A DNA stretch of 16,021 nt from Rubripirellula sp. (GCA_029287555.1 JARFQX010000310.1:1-16021); one strand, 5' to 3'. Numbered from the stretch's first letter, positions 1 to 7,932 are shown. The notes: generated from the sequence alone by a model not told the origin. A program made the numbers and translations.

Positions 1-1080
1 TCGACCGTCGGTTTGCCCCGAACCATATCCGACGATTTGGCCGAATGTGGCGTACCAGTCGACCGCACAGGCGACGTCGTCGCAAACCGACTGCGGGGCT
101 ACGTGCTGGGGCCAACGAACGATGCAGGGGACCCGGATCCCGCCCTCGTAAAGCGTCGCCTTGCCACCTCGAAAGGGCAAGTTCGAGCCGCCGTAATCCG
201 GATCGCCCCCGTGGTCGGTCATGAAGATAACCAAGGTGTTCTCGTCCAGGTCGTGCCGTTCCAGCGCGTCAAGCAAACGTCCGACGCCTTCATCCATGCC
301 GACCACTTTGGCCGCGAAAGCGCGCCGCAGCGGATCGTCTAGATGTTCGACACGTTTCAAGTCTTCGGATCTGGGCTGCATCACGTTGACGGTTTCTTCA
401 TTCGCGGCATCCCAACCCTTACCGAAATGGGGTGCGTTGTAGGCGACGTGCAAGTAGAAGGGCCGGCCGTCCTGCTTGGCCCGGGCCAATTCCCCGATCG
501 CCTCGTTGGTAATGACGTCGGTGGCGTAACCATTGGGTCGGACCAGTTGTCGGCCGCGATACCAGTCCGGCCGGTTTCCGTAATCCAACGTGAAGAAGTC
601 AACGCAGCCGCCGGTATGACCAAAAAAAGAGTCGAAACCGTGACGCGTCGGCCAAAACATCTCCTCACCATGTCCCAGATGCCATTTGCCAACCAGTGCA
701 GTGCGATAGCCGGCCTCCTGAAGTCGGGTGACATAAGTTGTCTCGCCCGCACGAAGACCTCGGCTCTTGTCCTCTTGGGCCAGAAACATGAGCGCGCTGG
801 TCAATTGATCGGCCGAACGATGGGCGTAGCGACCGGTCAGTAGCCCGTAACGCGACGGCGTGCAAATGCTGCTCGCCGCATAGAACTGCGTGAACCGCAT
901 GCCCCCGGCAGCCAAACGGTCGAGATGCCGCGTTTCGATTTCGCTGCCGTAACAGCCCACATCGTGAAACCCTTGATCGTCACTGAAGATCAGCAAGATA
1001 TTCGGAGTCTCCGCCGAGGCGGCAAACGCCCCGGCAAGCGAAGACCAAAGCACCATCAAGATCAAAGGGGCGTAGTTCAT
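1..1080 (-). CDS. Secreted S1-family sulfatase (arylsulfatase A-like), C-terminus cut by window edge
   Basis: 360 codons read without a stop from ATG at 1080 to the left edge, so the C-terminus is missing. Residues 1-23 form a signal peptide (hydrophobic LILMVLW core, ASA before the mature chain), placing the enzyme in the periplasm or outside. The metal-binding motif SDDQG is at 33-37. The sulfatase signature SSICTPSRYGLLTGR has Cys73 in CxPxR, the residue matured to formylglycine by a sulfatase-modifying enzyme. A second signature, GYRTALVGKWHLG, carries Lys132 and His134. The conserved MTDHGG block (Asp289, His290) and Lys307 follow. All catalytic positions expected in this stretch are present, so it should be active. 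Family members hydrolyse sulfate esters; planctomycetes carry many, often tied to sulfated algal polysaccharides, but the substrate here cannot be told. It is divergent from the cysteine-rich gene. No convincing Shine-Dalgarno is seen; the start is set by the signal peptide. Confidence 0.95.
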   Translation of the reverse strand, partial: MNYAPLILMVLWSSLAGAFAASAETPNILLIFSDDQGFHDVGCYGSEIETRHLDRLAAGGMRFTQFYAASSICTPSRYGLLTGRYAHRSADQLTSALMFLAQEDKSRGLRAGETTYVTRLQEAGYRTALVGKWHLGHGEEMFWPTRHGFDSFFGHTGGCVDFFTLDYGNRPDWYRGRQLVRPNGYATDVITNEAIGELARAKQDGRPFYLHVAYNAPHFGKGWDAANEETVNVMQPRSEDLKRVEHLDDPLRRAFAAKVVGMDEGVGRLLDALERHDLDENTLVIFMTDHGGDPDYGGSNLPFRGGKATLYEGGIRVPCIVRWPQHVAPQSVCDDVACAVDWYATFGQIVGYGSGQTDGR

Positions 1081-1250
1081 CCAGGGCCAACCGATCCGGC
1101 TTGAGAGTTTCACGACGAGTTGAACGCGAGAGCAAGTTTGACCGGCCAGGCGGAAAGATTCAACTTTGACGACTGGGTCGACGATAACGATTGTGTTCAC
1201 TCAACGTACGTCCACACGTCAACCGAAGACGTTACACGGGGTCTGGGACC

Positions 1251-1943
1251 ATGTCGACTGCTCGCTCTCTGTCTGCTTTGGCTCTTTGTCTCGGCATCAC
1301 CTGGATGACCGGTTGTTGTGGGCCCTGGGCCTGCGCGCCGAGCGACTGCGGACCCAATGCGTGCGGACCGGTCCTGTTGGGCGACGGCTGCGGCAAATGC
1401 GATGGTTGTGGCGAGTTGTACGTGGATCCATGGATCAACCATCCACCCGATTGTTGCGATCCCTGTGACACTTGCGGCAACTACAACGGGCAATCCTGCG
1501 GCAAGTGCCGATCGGTTTTCGCGGGAGTCCGAACCCTGTGGGGCTATCGCTGCGACGACGGCAGCTGTACTTCGGGAGGCTGTGACGGCGGAGCCTGCGA
1601 CGCAAGCTGCGGATGCGACCAAGTGTCATGTGGATCGGAGCAGCCTTGCGGGCCGTCTTGCGGTGGCTGCGATGCCTGTGCGGGGCACGATGCAAGTTGT
1701 GGCATGGAAACCAGTTGCGGGCTGGAAATGCTGCCGGGCGAGGCCATCTCGGCGACGCCGATGGAGCCGGCACCGACCGTTGGCAACGGGGTGGTTCGCG
1801 TCCTGCCCAGCCCATCGAGCACGACGGTCGGACCAAATCGACGAAGCTGCCCCAGTGACATCCCCTATCCCCAGGACATCCCTCGGATTTTCAAGGCGCG
1901 CCCCCACGTTGCGGTGGGCGAGGCCGACCCGGGGTCGTTCTAG
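1251..1943 (+). CDS. Cysteine-rich probable lipoprotein, function unknown
   Basis: 230 aa if started at ATG 1251. The frame is open further upstream (ATG 1191), but only the 1251 start puts a signal peptide at the N-terminus: residues 1-21 are hydrophobic and end in MTGC, a tolerable lipobox with Cys22 as the possible lipidated residue. There are 28 cysteines from residue 22 onward, mostly as CG, CxxC and GxxC spaced by Gly, Asp and Ser. Residues 56-101 are less repetitive and hold ordered aromatics (YVDPW, WGYR), so they look like a conserved core. Residues 102-156 are low-complexity Cys/Gly. The tail from about 165 is Pro-rich and ends with basic and Pro residues. There is no enzymatic motif. 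A disulfide-stabilised or metal-binding surface protein is plausible but is inference. It is divergent from the sulfatase and 349 bp upstream of the kinase. I do not recognise a named family. Confidence 0.8.
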   Translation: MSTARSLSALALCLGITWMTGCCGPWACAPSDCGPNACGPVLLGDGCGKCDGCGELYVDPWINHPPDCCDPCDTCGNYNGQSCGKCRSVFAGVRTLWGYRCDDGSCTSGGCDGGACDASCGCDQVSCGSEQPCGPSCGGCDACAGHDASCGMETSCGLEMLPGEAISATPMEPAPTVGNGVVRVLPSPSSTTVGPNRRSCPSDIPYPQDIPRIFKARPHVAVGEADPGSF

Positions 1944-2147
1944 CAGTTCCAAGGGGATGGCGCCGATCTCGATTGCCTTGAGGGTTGAATCGCTTCGATT
2001 CTGGCGAATCATCAAGAACAGGGCCAAACGGCCGCGAGCCAAACTGCGTTGCGGTGTGTAAAATGCGAGCGTAGCGAATCTCCGCGGGGCGACGGGTCGT
2101 CGTCCGCAAAGCCATGCGCTCGATTGCCTGCCCGCCGAAACGGTGGT

Positions 2148-2166
2148 TTTCGGTCGACGACCGAAA
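2148..2166. other. Perfect hairpin, 8-bp stem, 3-nt loop
   Basis: TTTCGGTC at 2148-2155 pairs exactly with GACCGAAA at 2159-2166 across a GAC loop. It lies about 205 bp after the stop of the cysteine-rich gene and has no T-tract on either side, so calling it a terminator is not justified. Confidence 0.4.
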
Positions 2167-2204
2167 CGCGGACAAGCAACTCCAGTGGCTTTCCGCGGCG
2201 TTCC

Positions 2205-2245
2205 CCGTTGCCAAGCCTGTCGAACACCGTTGCCAAGCCTGTCGA
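2205..2245. repeat. 19-bp direct repeat, two copies, period 22
   Basis: The 19-mer CCGTTGCCAAGCCTGTCGA occurs at 2205-2223 and exactly again at 2227-2245, separated by three bases. It lies upstream of the kinase start. It could be a slipped-strand duplication or a paired binding site; the sequence does not decide. Confidence 0.8.
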
Positions 2246-2292
2246 CGCAAGCCCGTGACGCCTCCCTGTTTTTCTCCTCCCGTATTCGATTC

Positions 2293-3798
2293 ATGAGCGA
2301 ATTAAAGCCACATCAATTTGCCCAACGCATCTCCGATCTCGGTTTGGCCGAGCGGCGTGAAGTCGACCAGGCGATGAGCGAGTTGGGGGTGGGGGATCAC
2401 AACCTGGATGACATGATCAAGGTCATGCAGGGGCGCGGACTCGTCACCACACTGCAGACAGACAAGATTCTTAAAGGGGATCGCGTTGGCTACTTCTACG
2501 GTGACTACAAAGTCCTTTACCTGATTGGTGCCGGTACTTTCGCGCGGGTCTATCGGGCCGAGAAGGAGGGCAAGGTCTACGCGGTCAAGGTGCTTCGCAA
2601 GCGGTTTCGCGACGAAGTCAAGGAACTGGAACAATTCCTTCGCGAAGGCAAGATGGGATTACGACTTCGACATCCCAACATCGTCAGCATCATCGACGTC
2701 GTGCCGGACACCCGCAATCCGTTCCTGGTGATGGAGTTCGTGGAGGGACAAACGCTTCGCGAGCTCGTGCGTGTGCGAGGTCGATTGCCCGCTGACCTGT
2801 CCCTGCGTTTGATGTACGAAATCGCCTCGGGACTCGCTTACGCCGCCTCGCTGGGAATCGCTCACCGCGACTTGAAGCTATCCAACGTGCTGATCTCCTC
2901 GGAGGGGAAAGCCAAGTTGGTGGACTTTGGATTGGCCGCCCTATCGGATCGAAACAACCCCGAAAAGATGGCGGATTGTCCCAACGCGCGAGCGATCGAT
3001 TACGCCGCGCTAGAAAGGGGAACCGGCGTGCGGAAAGACGACCCCCGCAGCGACGTTTATTTCGCCGGCAACATGCTCTACCACATGCTGGCGGGAGTCC
3101 CAGCTTTGACCGAAACTCGCGACCGTTTGCAGCGATTGAATGTGACGCGATTCCAGGAGATTGTGCCACTGCATGAGCGAATCCCGGACATTCCAGGTGC
3201 GGCCAATCAGGTCGTGCAGCGGGCGATGGCGTTCAATCCGGAGAAGCGAATTCAATCGGCTGCCGCGCTTCAGGCGGAAGTAAAGAAGGCGATTGAATTG
3301 CTCGAATCGGGTCACAAGCATCGTCGCGATGACGACTACAACGCGCCGATGGGTGAGCAGCACGACGACGACGACGTGCCAACCAACGAAGGGGAAGGCT
3401 ATGTGGTCATGCTGGTTGAGTCGAAGGCGACTCTGCAGAACGCGGTCCGCGAGCGGCTCAAGTCCCGCGGCTACCGGGTGCTGGTGATCTCGGACCCCAA
3501 CCGAGCCCTGTCTCGTTTCACCCCCGAGGAGGACCCGCCGGCCGACTGCGTCATCTTCAGCGCCTCGGAACTCGGCAACCTTGCCCTGGAAGCGTTTAAT
3601 CGGTTCGCGTCCGACGAGCACACCTGCTCGATCCCGTCGATCTTACTGGCCGACAAGCGGCAATCGCACATCATTCAGGCCGCCCGGCGAGGGGCCAACC
3701 GCAAGCTTCTGGCGCTACCGCTCAAAGTACGCGAGCTCCGCGCCGCCCTGATGCAACTGCTCTCCGGTGTCGAACGTCGCGAGATCGGCACCTACTGA
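2293..3798 (+). CDS. Ser/Thr protein kinase fused to a degenerate receiver-like domain
   Basis: 501 aa from ATG 2293, chosen because the chain then begins with a small helical module (1-70) of the kind that precedes many planctomycete kinases. The Hanks-type kinase domain spans about 71-335: glycine loop IGAGTFARV (78-86), ATP Lys99, catalytic HRDLKLSN (His191, Asp193, Asn198), DFG at 211-213 and an APE-like ALE at 239-241. RSDVYFAG (252-259) matches the conserved helix F Asp. All catalytic residues are present, so it should be active and cytosolic; there is no transmembrane helix. An acidic linker (about 343-368) leads to a receiver-like fold (369-490). There the phosphoacceptor position reads as Ser423, the acidic pair on strand 1 is reduced to Glu376, and the Lys normally before the final helices is absent. 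It therefore should not accept phosphate and may be a protein-binding module. No Shine-Dalgarno; the leader is pyrimidine-rich. Substrates are unknown. Confidence 0.93.
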   Translation: MSELKPHQFAQRISDLGLAERREVDQAMSELGVGDHNLDDMIKVMQGRGLVTTLQTDKILKGDRVGYFYGDYKVLYLIGAGTFARVYRAEKEGKVYAVKVLRKRFRDEVKELEQFLREGKMGLRLRHPNIVSIIDVVPDTRNPFLVMEFVEGQTLRELVRVRGRLPADLSLRLMYEIASGLAYAASLGIAHRDLKLSNVLISSEGKAKLVDFGLAALSDRNNPEKMADCPNARAIDYAALERGTGVRKDDPRSDVYFAGNMLYHMLAGVPALTETRDRLQRLNVTRFQEIVPLHERIPDIPGAANQVVQRAMAFNPEKRIQSAAALQAEVKKAIELLESGHKHRRDDDYNAPMGEQHDDDDVPTNEGEGYVVMLVESKATLQNAVRERLKSRGYRVLVISDPNRALSRFTPEEDPPADCVIFSASELGNLALEAFNRFASDEHTCSIPSILLADKRQSHIIQAARRGANRKLLALPLKVRELRAALMQLLSGVERREIGTY

Positions 3799-3843
3799 AC
3801 CGTGCCTCCCGGGCGCCACCCCGAGCAGCGTCGGCTCGCGGCT

Positions 3844-3866
3844 TTGGCGTTGACGTAAGTCGCCAA
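3844..3866. repeat. Hairpin-forming inverted repeat after the kinase gene
   Basis: TTGGCG (3844-3849) is complementary to CGCCAA (3861-3866) across an 11-nt loop. It sits 45 bp after the kinase stop, within a GC-rich intergenic stretch. Its look recalls small dispersed intergenic palindromes of this group, but copies elsewhere cannot be checked here. Confidence 0.35.
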
Positions 3867-3897
3867 CGGCCTCGCCCGTCGTGGTACGAAACAGGGC

Positions 3898-3920
3898 CGC
3901 CGAAAACCGGCGTTTCCCCC
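3898..3920 (+). terminator. Weak terminator-like hairpin after the kinase
   Basis: CGCCG (3898-3902) pairs with CGGCG (3908-3912) around AAAAC, followed by TTT and then a run of C. The stem is short and the T-tract is only three bases, so this is a tentative transcription end for the kinase. Confidence 0.25.
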
Positions 3921-3955
3921 GCCGTAGACCTCACAACTCCGAGAAATGTTATAGA

Positions 3956-3973
3956 CGGCTCGCATCCGAGCCG
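3956..3973. other. Perfect 7-bp hairpin just upstream of tRNA-Cys
   Basis: CGGCTCG (3956-3962) pairs exactly with CGAGCCG (3967-3973) around a CATC loop, 32 bp before the tRNA. It could end upstream transcription or sit in the tRNA leader. There is no T-tract. Confidence 0.45.
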
Positions 3974-4005
3974 ATACCCTTTCAGACGTGTCAGCAATGA
4001 CAATT

Positions 4006-4079
4006 GGCGACGTGCCCGAGTGGTCTAAGGGGGCTGATTGCAAATCAGTTTGTCAGCGGTTCGAATCCGCTCGTCGCCT
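4006..4079 (+). tRNA. tRNA-Cys (anticodon GCA)
   Basis: 74 nt folding as a full cloverleaf. The acceptor GGCGACG (4006-4012) pairs with CGTCGCC (4072-4078), with discriminator T at 4079, as is usual for tRNA-Cys. The D stem is CCC/GGG (4015-4017 with 4029-4031). The anticodon stem GCTGA/TCAGT closes the loop TTGCAAA, with anticodon GCA at 4040-4042. The variable loop has 5 nt. The T arm AGCGG/CCGCT holds loop TTCGAAT. CCA is not encoded, so the CCA end must be added by tRNA nucleotidyltransferase. Confidence 0.97.
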
Positions 4080-4080
4080 C

Positions 4081-4115
4081 TCCCTCGCCTGGCGAGCCTC
4101 GCTCGCGGGGAGGGA
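4081..4115 (+). terminator. Hairpin directly downstream of tRNA-Cys
   Basis: The outer stem TCCCTC (4081-4086) pairs with GAGGGA (4110-4115). The inner stem GCGAG (4092-4096) pairs with CTCGC (4102-4106). The position right after the tRNA suggests a transcript end or processing structure, but no T-tract follows. Confidence 0.3.
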
Positions 4116-4250
4116 CCGGAAAAAGGGGAAGAGTGGCATGCTGCCTCACCCCTCCGCGTCCATTCTTCTTTGGCATCGAAGGGGCCCGCGACGGACCTCC
4201 GAAAGGGTCGTCCACCGGCTTAAACCGACGTGCGTCCGAGCTTGACAGCC

Positions 4251-4280
4251 GATTTCGATTCCCGCGATTTCGATTCCCGC
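4251..4280. repeat. 15-bp perfect tandem repeat, two copies
   Basis: GATTTCGATTCCCGC at 4251-4265 is repeated exactly at 4266-4280 with no spacer, in non-coding DNA. Function unknown; probably a local duplication. Confidence 0.85.
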
Positions 4281-4632
4281 GGCTGCCCTATTTCGAGTTT
4301 GCTTGACTGCGTTAATCCGCAACGGCCAGCCCGCCGGCAGATCGTGCGAGAAGGGCCGCTGGCGATCGCGGGAGGACGATGCGAACGCTTGCAAATGCGA
4401 CGGGAAAACCAGCCGCAATCCCCCATTGCCCCTCTCCTTAGGCTCGACTCTCCCGAGGGAGTGTGCTTGATCGATGGAAACCGCGGCTTAGCTGACTTCA
4501 AGAAACTGCAGGACCTCGGTCGCGAGCGGGCGGGGATCACTTCGGTGTAAAATCAGGCCTTCAAGCCTGCCCTATTCCGGCATGCTGACTTTCCACCAAG
4601 AAGCTCCTGCCTTGTTTTCCCAGCTATTGTCC

Positions 4633-7600
4633 ATGACCCGAGTGAATTTCTGGTTGTCCTTCGTTGCGCTGGCGATCTTGGCTGCCGATGGACTCGGCGT
4701 TGAAACGCTGCGAAAGGCAGAGACGCTCGAAGAACAACTCAAGTCCGCCGATCCGAACATCCTTGCACGAATCGCGCGCGAGCGTGGCGATCCGCGACGC
4801 GGTGCCATCGTCTACTACACGTCGGCGGCTGCGTGCGTGAACTGCCACCTTTCCGATGAGGGTCGCCCTCCCTTGGGCCCCGACTTGTCTCGGCTCGGCG
4901 AGCTTTCCGACACCCACATCATCGAGTCGTTGATCGATCCGTCGAAGTCGATTCGCAAGGGTTACGAGACCGTCGCGATTCTAACCGACGCGGGTGAAGT
5001 GATTTCGGGCATGATCGTTCGGCAGGACGAGGATGTCATCCGACTGCGAATCACGTCAAACCTTGACGTCGAAAAGGTGATCGAACGTGAGCGGGTCGAG
5101 GCGATTCGCGTGAGCGGGAAGTCGATGATGCCGGAAGGCTTGATCGCCTCGATTCGCGAGCAGCGCGACTTCATGGATCTGGCTCGTTACGTCATGGAGG
5201 TCGCCGCGGGCGGTCCATCCAAAGCGGTGGAATTGCAACCGTCTGCGGAGGCAATCCAACCGGTCGACGACACAATCGATTTGGACCACGCGGGCATCAT
5301 CCAAGAGCTTCGCAAACGCGACTTCGAGGCTGGCGAAAGGATCTATCAAGGTTACTGCTCGGAGTGCCACGGCAAGGATGGCAACACACCCTCCTTGCCG
5401 ACCGCTCGCGCGTTTGGCAGCCAAAAACTGAAGTTTGGCTCCGACCCCTACCAGATGTTCCTGACGCTCTCGCGCGGCAACGGCTTGATGGCTCCGATGC
5501 GCCACCTGACACCACACGAACGATACCAGGTCGTGCATTACGTGCGCGAACAGTTCATGAAGCCGACCAACCCCGACTATTTCAAAGTCGATTCGGACTA
5601 CCTGATGCAATTGCCCAAAGGAGCGAGAACGGGCTCCGAAATTCCCCTCATCGAACGCGACTACGGACCGGCGCTAGCTTCGCAGTTGCGTCGCGATTAC
5701 CCCAGCGTGCTGACGATCAGGCTTGGTGAGATGACAATCGCCTACGATCTGCACACGATGAATCAGGCGGGTGTGTGGAGCGGAGGCTTTCTCGATTTGA
5801 GCAACACTCAACACGTTCGCGATCGCGGCGAAGGGACCGCGAATCCCCAGGGCACCGAGATCCGACGACTCTCGGGATGGAGTTGGGGCCATCAGGCACG
5901 CCTCGATTACCCATCCAACGGCTTGCCGCCCCGCGGACCGCTGCCCGAAGACTGGATGGACTATCGAGGCTACTACCGGTTCGGTCAGCAAGTGCTGTTG
6001 AGTTACTCGATCGATGGGCGCGCCATCCTCGAGACGCCGAGCGAAAGAGATGGACAGCTCGTGCACCGGATGGAAATCCGACCCGGTGCCGAACTCAAGC
6101 TCTGCGTTGCGGACGGTGCATCCTTCGGAGCCGACGCAGTGGGGATCAGGACCCGCGACGGCAATCCAGTATCCGAACCGCATCATCCAGCCCTCAGCGG
6201 GGTCGCGACGGCCGTGCGTCATTCCGGCGAAGGGCCCGGGGGCGGGGTGGCCGACGCCTTTATTGCCGCGACTGTCACCGGCGACATCGATGGATTCTCC
6301 TGGCATGCCGATTCCGAGCAGCGTTTGGTTCTGACCATCCCCGCCTCGGATCGAATCCGCGAAGTCGAAATCGTCCGTGCGATCGGTTCGGGCCAAGAAC
6401 ACCTGCGCGAATTTGTGACCGGCGCATCCCCATCGTCCGATTCGGGTGCTTACGACTCGCTGCAATCCATGACTCGAGGCGGACCGCCGATTTGGCCCGA
6501 CGTCATCGAAACCGTCGGCTACCTCGGTTTGGAAACGAAGGGCTACGCGCTCGATACGTTAACCCTTCCCGATCAGACACCCTGGAACACATGGTTTCGC
6601 ACGTCCGCGCTCGATTTCTTTCCCGATGGTCGGATGGCGCTGGCAACCTACGGAGGCGACATTTGGATCGTCTCGGGGATCGACCGGGACTTGAAGTCCT
6701 TGAAATGGAAGCGATTTGCGGGCGGCCTTTACGAACCAATGGGTGTCAAGGTTGTCGACAACAAGGTCTACGTCACTTGCAAAGATCGATTAGTTCGGCT
6801 GCATGACCTCAACCGTGACGGCGAAGCCGATTTCTACGAGAGCTTCAGCGCCGATCCGGACGTGTCGGTTAACTTTCACGCCTTCAATTTCGACCTGCAG
6901 ACGGACCACCAAGGCAACTTCTATTACGCCAAAAGTGGCCATGGCAGTGACGCGGATTTACCCGGCGTGGTTTTCAAGATCTCGCCGGACGGCAAGCGTC
7001 GAGAGGTCTACTGCACAGGCTTTCGCACACCCAACGGTATGGGCATGCTGCCAGACGGTCGTCCCTTGGCGAGTGACAATCAAGGGCAATGGATGCCGGC
7101 TTCCAAAATCAATTTGCTCGAACCGGGTGGGTTCTACGGTTGGGTGCAAACCTATTCGGTCCCCGGCATGTGGGCTCCCGGAGGCGGCACGATCGACTTG
7201 GAAAAAGTGGAACCACCCGAGTCGTTCGACCCGCCGTTGGTCTGGATGCCTCAAGACTTTGACAACTCCTCCGGCGGACAACTCTGGGTTGAAGACCCTC
7301 GCTTCGGTCCACTTGCCGGCCATCTGCTGCACACGAGTTTCGGCAAGGGTTGGATGTCCTACCTCATGACGCAGCAAATCGGTGACACCACCCAAGCCGC
7401 GATCATCAAGTTGCCATTTGATTTTCGCACCGGGATCATGCGAGCCCGAGTCAACCCGGCCGACGGTCAAGTCTACGCCACCGGATTGCAAGGTTGGAAC
7501 GGAGGCGGACGGGTCGGGCTACGCGACAGCGGGGTCCAGCGTCTGCGTTTTACCGGCAAGGCCGATTTGATGGTGGTTGATTGCCGCGTGGAGCACGATG

Positions 7601-7932
7601 GACTGCGAATCAAGTTCAATGAACCGCTCGATGTGGATGCGTCGACCAGGGTCAGCGACTACGTCGCCAAACGTTGGAATTATCGTTGGCGCCGCGAGTA
7701 CGGATCGGACATGTATTCACCGACCACCGGCGAGGTCGGCGCGGAAGACTTGCCGATCGAATCGGCATCGCTTGGAGTCGACGGCCGCAGCGTCAAATTG
7801 CGGATTCCGAATCTCGTCCCCGTTGACCAACTGCACTTGATGCTCCGGGTCCGCAGCCAATCGGGCCGGTCGCTTGAGGAGGAGATTTACTGGACGATCC
7901 ACAAGATTCCCGCCGCGGATGACTCACCGTAG
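4633..7932 (+). CDS. Exported di-heme cytochrome / DUF6797-like / beta-propeller protein
   Basis: 1099 aa from ATG 4633; an in-frame ATG lies at 4582, but only the later start puts the signal peptide (1-20, FWLSFVALAILA) at the N-terminus. Domain 1 (about 45-190) is the Pirellula/Verrucomicrobium-type heme-binding domain, with CVNCH at 68-72 and MMPEG (Met165/166) as likely axial ligand. Domain 2 (about 228-310) is a class I cytochrome c, with CSECH at 242-246 and a Met near 286-289. Residues about 340-590 resemble DUF6797. About 650-970 is a beta-propeller of the sugar-dehydrogenase type seen in this phylum (repeated DG turns, TPNGMGMLPDG). The tail (978-1099) looks like a beta-sandwich. A periplasmic oxidoreductase passing electrons through two hemes fits, but the substrate and any propeller cofactor are unknown. 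The first heme domain is usually C-terminal in such proteins; here it is N-terminal. The NHL protein follows 211 bp downstream. Confidence 0.92.
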   Translation: MTRVNFWLSFVALAILAADGLGVETLRKAETLEEQLKSADPNILARIARERGDPRRGAIVYYTSAAACVNCHLSDEGRPPLGPDLSRLGELSDTHIIESLIDPSKSIRKGYETVAILTDAGEVISGMIVRQDEDVIRLRITSNLDVEKVIERERVEAIRVSGKSMMPEGLIASIREQRDFMDLARYVMEVAAGGPSKAVELQPSAEAIQPVDDTIDLDHAGIIQELRKRDFEAGERIYQGYCSECHGKDGNTPSLPTARAFGSQKLKFGSDPYQMFLTLSRGNGLMAPMRHLTPHERYQVVHYVREQFMKPTNPDYFKVDSDYLMQLPKGARTGSEIPLIERDYGPALASQLRRDYPSVLTIRLGEMTIAYDLHTMNQAGVWSGGFLDLSNTQHVRDRGEGTANPQGTEIRRLSGWSWGHQARLDYPSNGLPPRGPLPEDWMDYRGYYRFGQQVLLSYSIDGRAILETPSERDGQLVHRMEIRPGAELKLCVADGASFGADAVGIRTRDGNPVSEPHHPALSGVATAVRHSGEGPGGGVADAFIAATVTGDIDGFSWHADSEQRLVLTIPASDRIREVEIVRAIGSGQEHLREFVTGASPSSDSGAYDSLQSMTRGGPPIWPDVIETVGYLGLETKGYALDTLTLPDQTPWNTWFRTSALDFFPDGRMALATYGGDIWIVSGIDRDLKSLKWKRFAGGLYEPMGVKVVDNKVYVTCKDRLVRLHDLNRDGEADFYESFSADPDVSVNFHAFNFDLQTDHQGNFYYAKSGHGSDADLPGVVFKISPDGKRREVYCTGFRTPNGMGMLPDGRPLASDNQGQWMPASKINLLEPGGFYGWVQTYSVPGMWAPGGGTIDLEKVEPPESFDPPLVWMPQDFDNSSGGQLWVEDPRFGPLAGHLLHTSFGKGWMSYLMTQQIGDTTQAAIIKLPFDFRTGIMRARVNPADGQVYATGLQGWNGGGRVGLRDSGVQRLRFTGKADLMVVDCRVEHDGLRIKFNEPLDVDASTRVSDYVAKRWNYRWRREYGSDMYSPTTGEVGAEDLPIESASLGVDGRSVKLRIPNLVPVDQLHLMLRVRSQSGRSLEEEIYWTIHKIPAADDSP

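Larger units (their letters stand above)
1944..2292 (+). other. Intergenic stretch with a hairpin and a short direct repeat
   Basis: 349 bp between the cysteine-rich gene and the kinase. The kinase frame stays open back to an ATG at 2143, but that extension (Pro/Ser/Arg-rich) does not resemble a domain and I treat it as non-coding. The stretch holds a perfect 8-bp hairpin at 2148-2166, a 19-bp direct repeat at 2205-2245 and a pyrimidine-rich tract at 2261-2281 just before the kinase start. No promoter could be assigned. Confidence 0.5.
4080..4632 (+). other. Long intergenic stretch between tRNA-Cys and the di-heme protein gene
   Basis: About 550 bp with no convincing gene. Short frames exist but show no domain-like sequence or signal peptide. 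It contains a hairpin directly after the tRNA (4081-4115), a 15-bp tandem repeat (4251-4280) and a 5-bp stem hairpin (CAGGC 4554-4558 with GCCTG 4565-4569). The last 30 bases are partly pyrimidine-rich leader of the next gene. Confidence 0.5.

Noticed and set aside
13..843. Plus-strand open frames of 109 and 166 aa
   Set aside because: They lie antisense to the sulfatase, whose signatures and signal peptide are unambiguous on the minus strand.
1318..2061. 247-aa plus-strand frame overlapping the cysteine-rich gene
   Set aside because: Arg/Ala-rich composition without signal peptide or domain; the overlapping frame has an ordered Cys pattern and a lipoprotein-like leader.
2143..2292. 50-residue N-terminal extension of the kinase
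   Set aside because: Pro/Ser/Arg-rich and overlapping a direct repeat; the usual N-terminal module begins at ATG 2293.
1251..4079. Functional link between the cysteine-rich protein and the nearby tRNA-Cys
   Set aside because: Attractive, but a 2.7-kb separation with a kinase gene between gives no evidence beyond coincidence.
4230..4550. Frames of about 106 aa on both strands in the gap after the tRNA
   Set aside because: No domain, signal peptide or ribosome binding site, and they run through a tandem repeat.
5775..6806. 343-aa plus-strand frame inside the di-heme protein gene
   Set aside because: Very Arg-rich shadow frame typical of high-GC coding DNA; the main frame has heme motifs and propeller repeats throughout.
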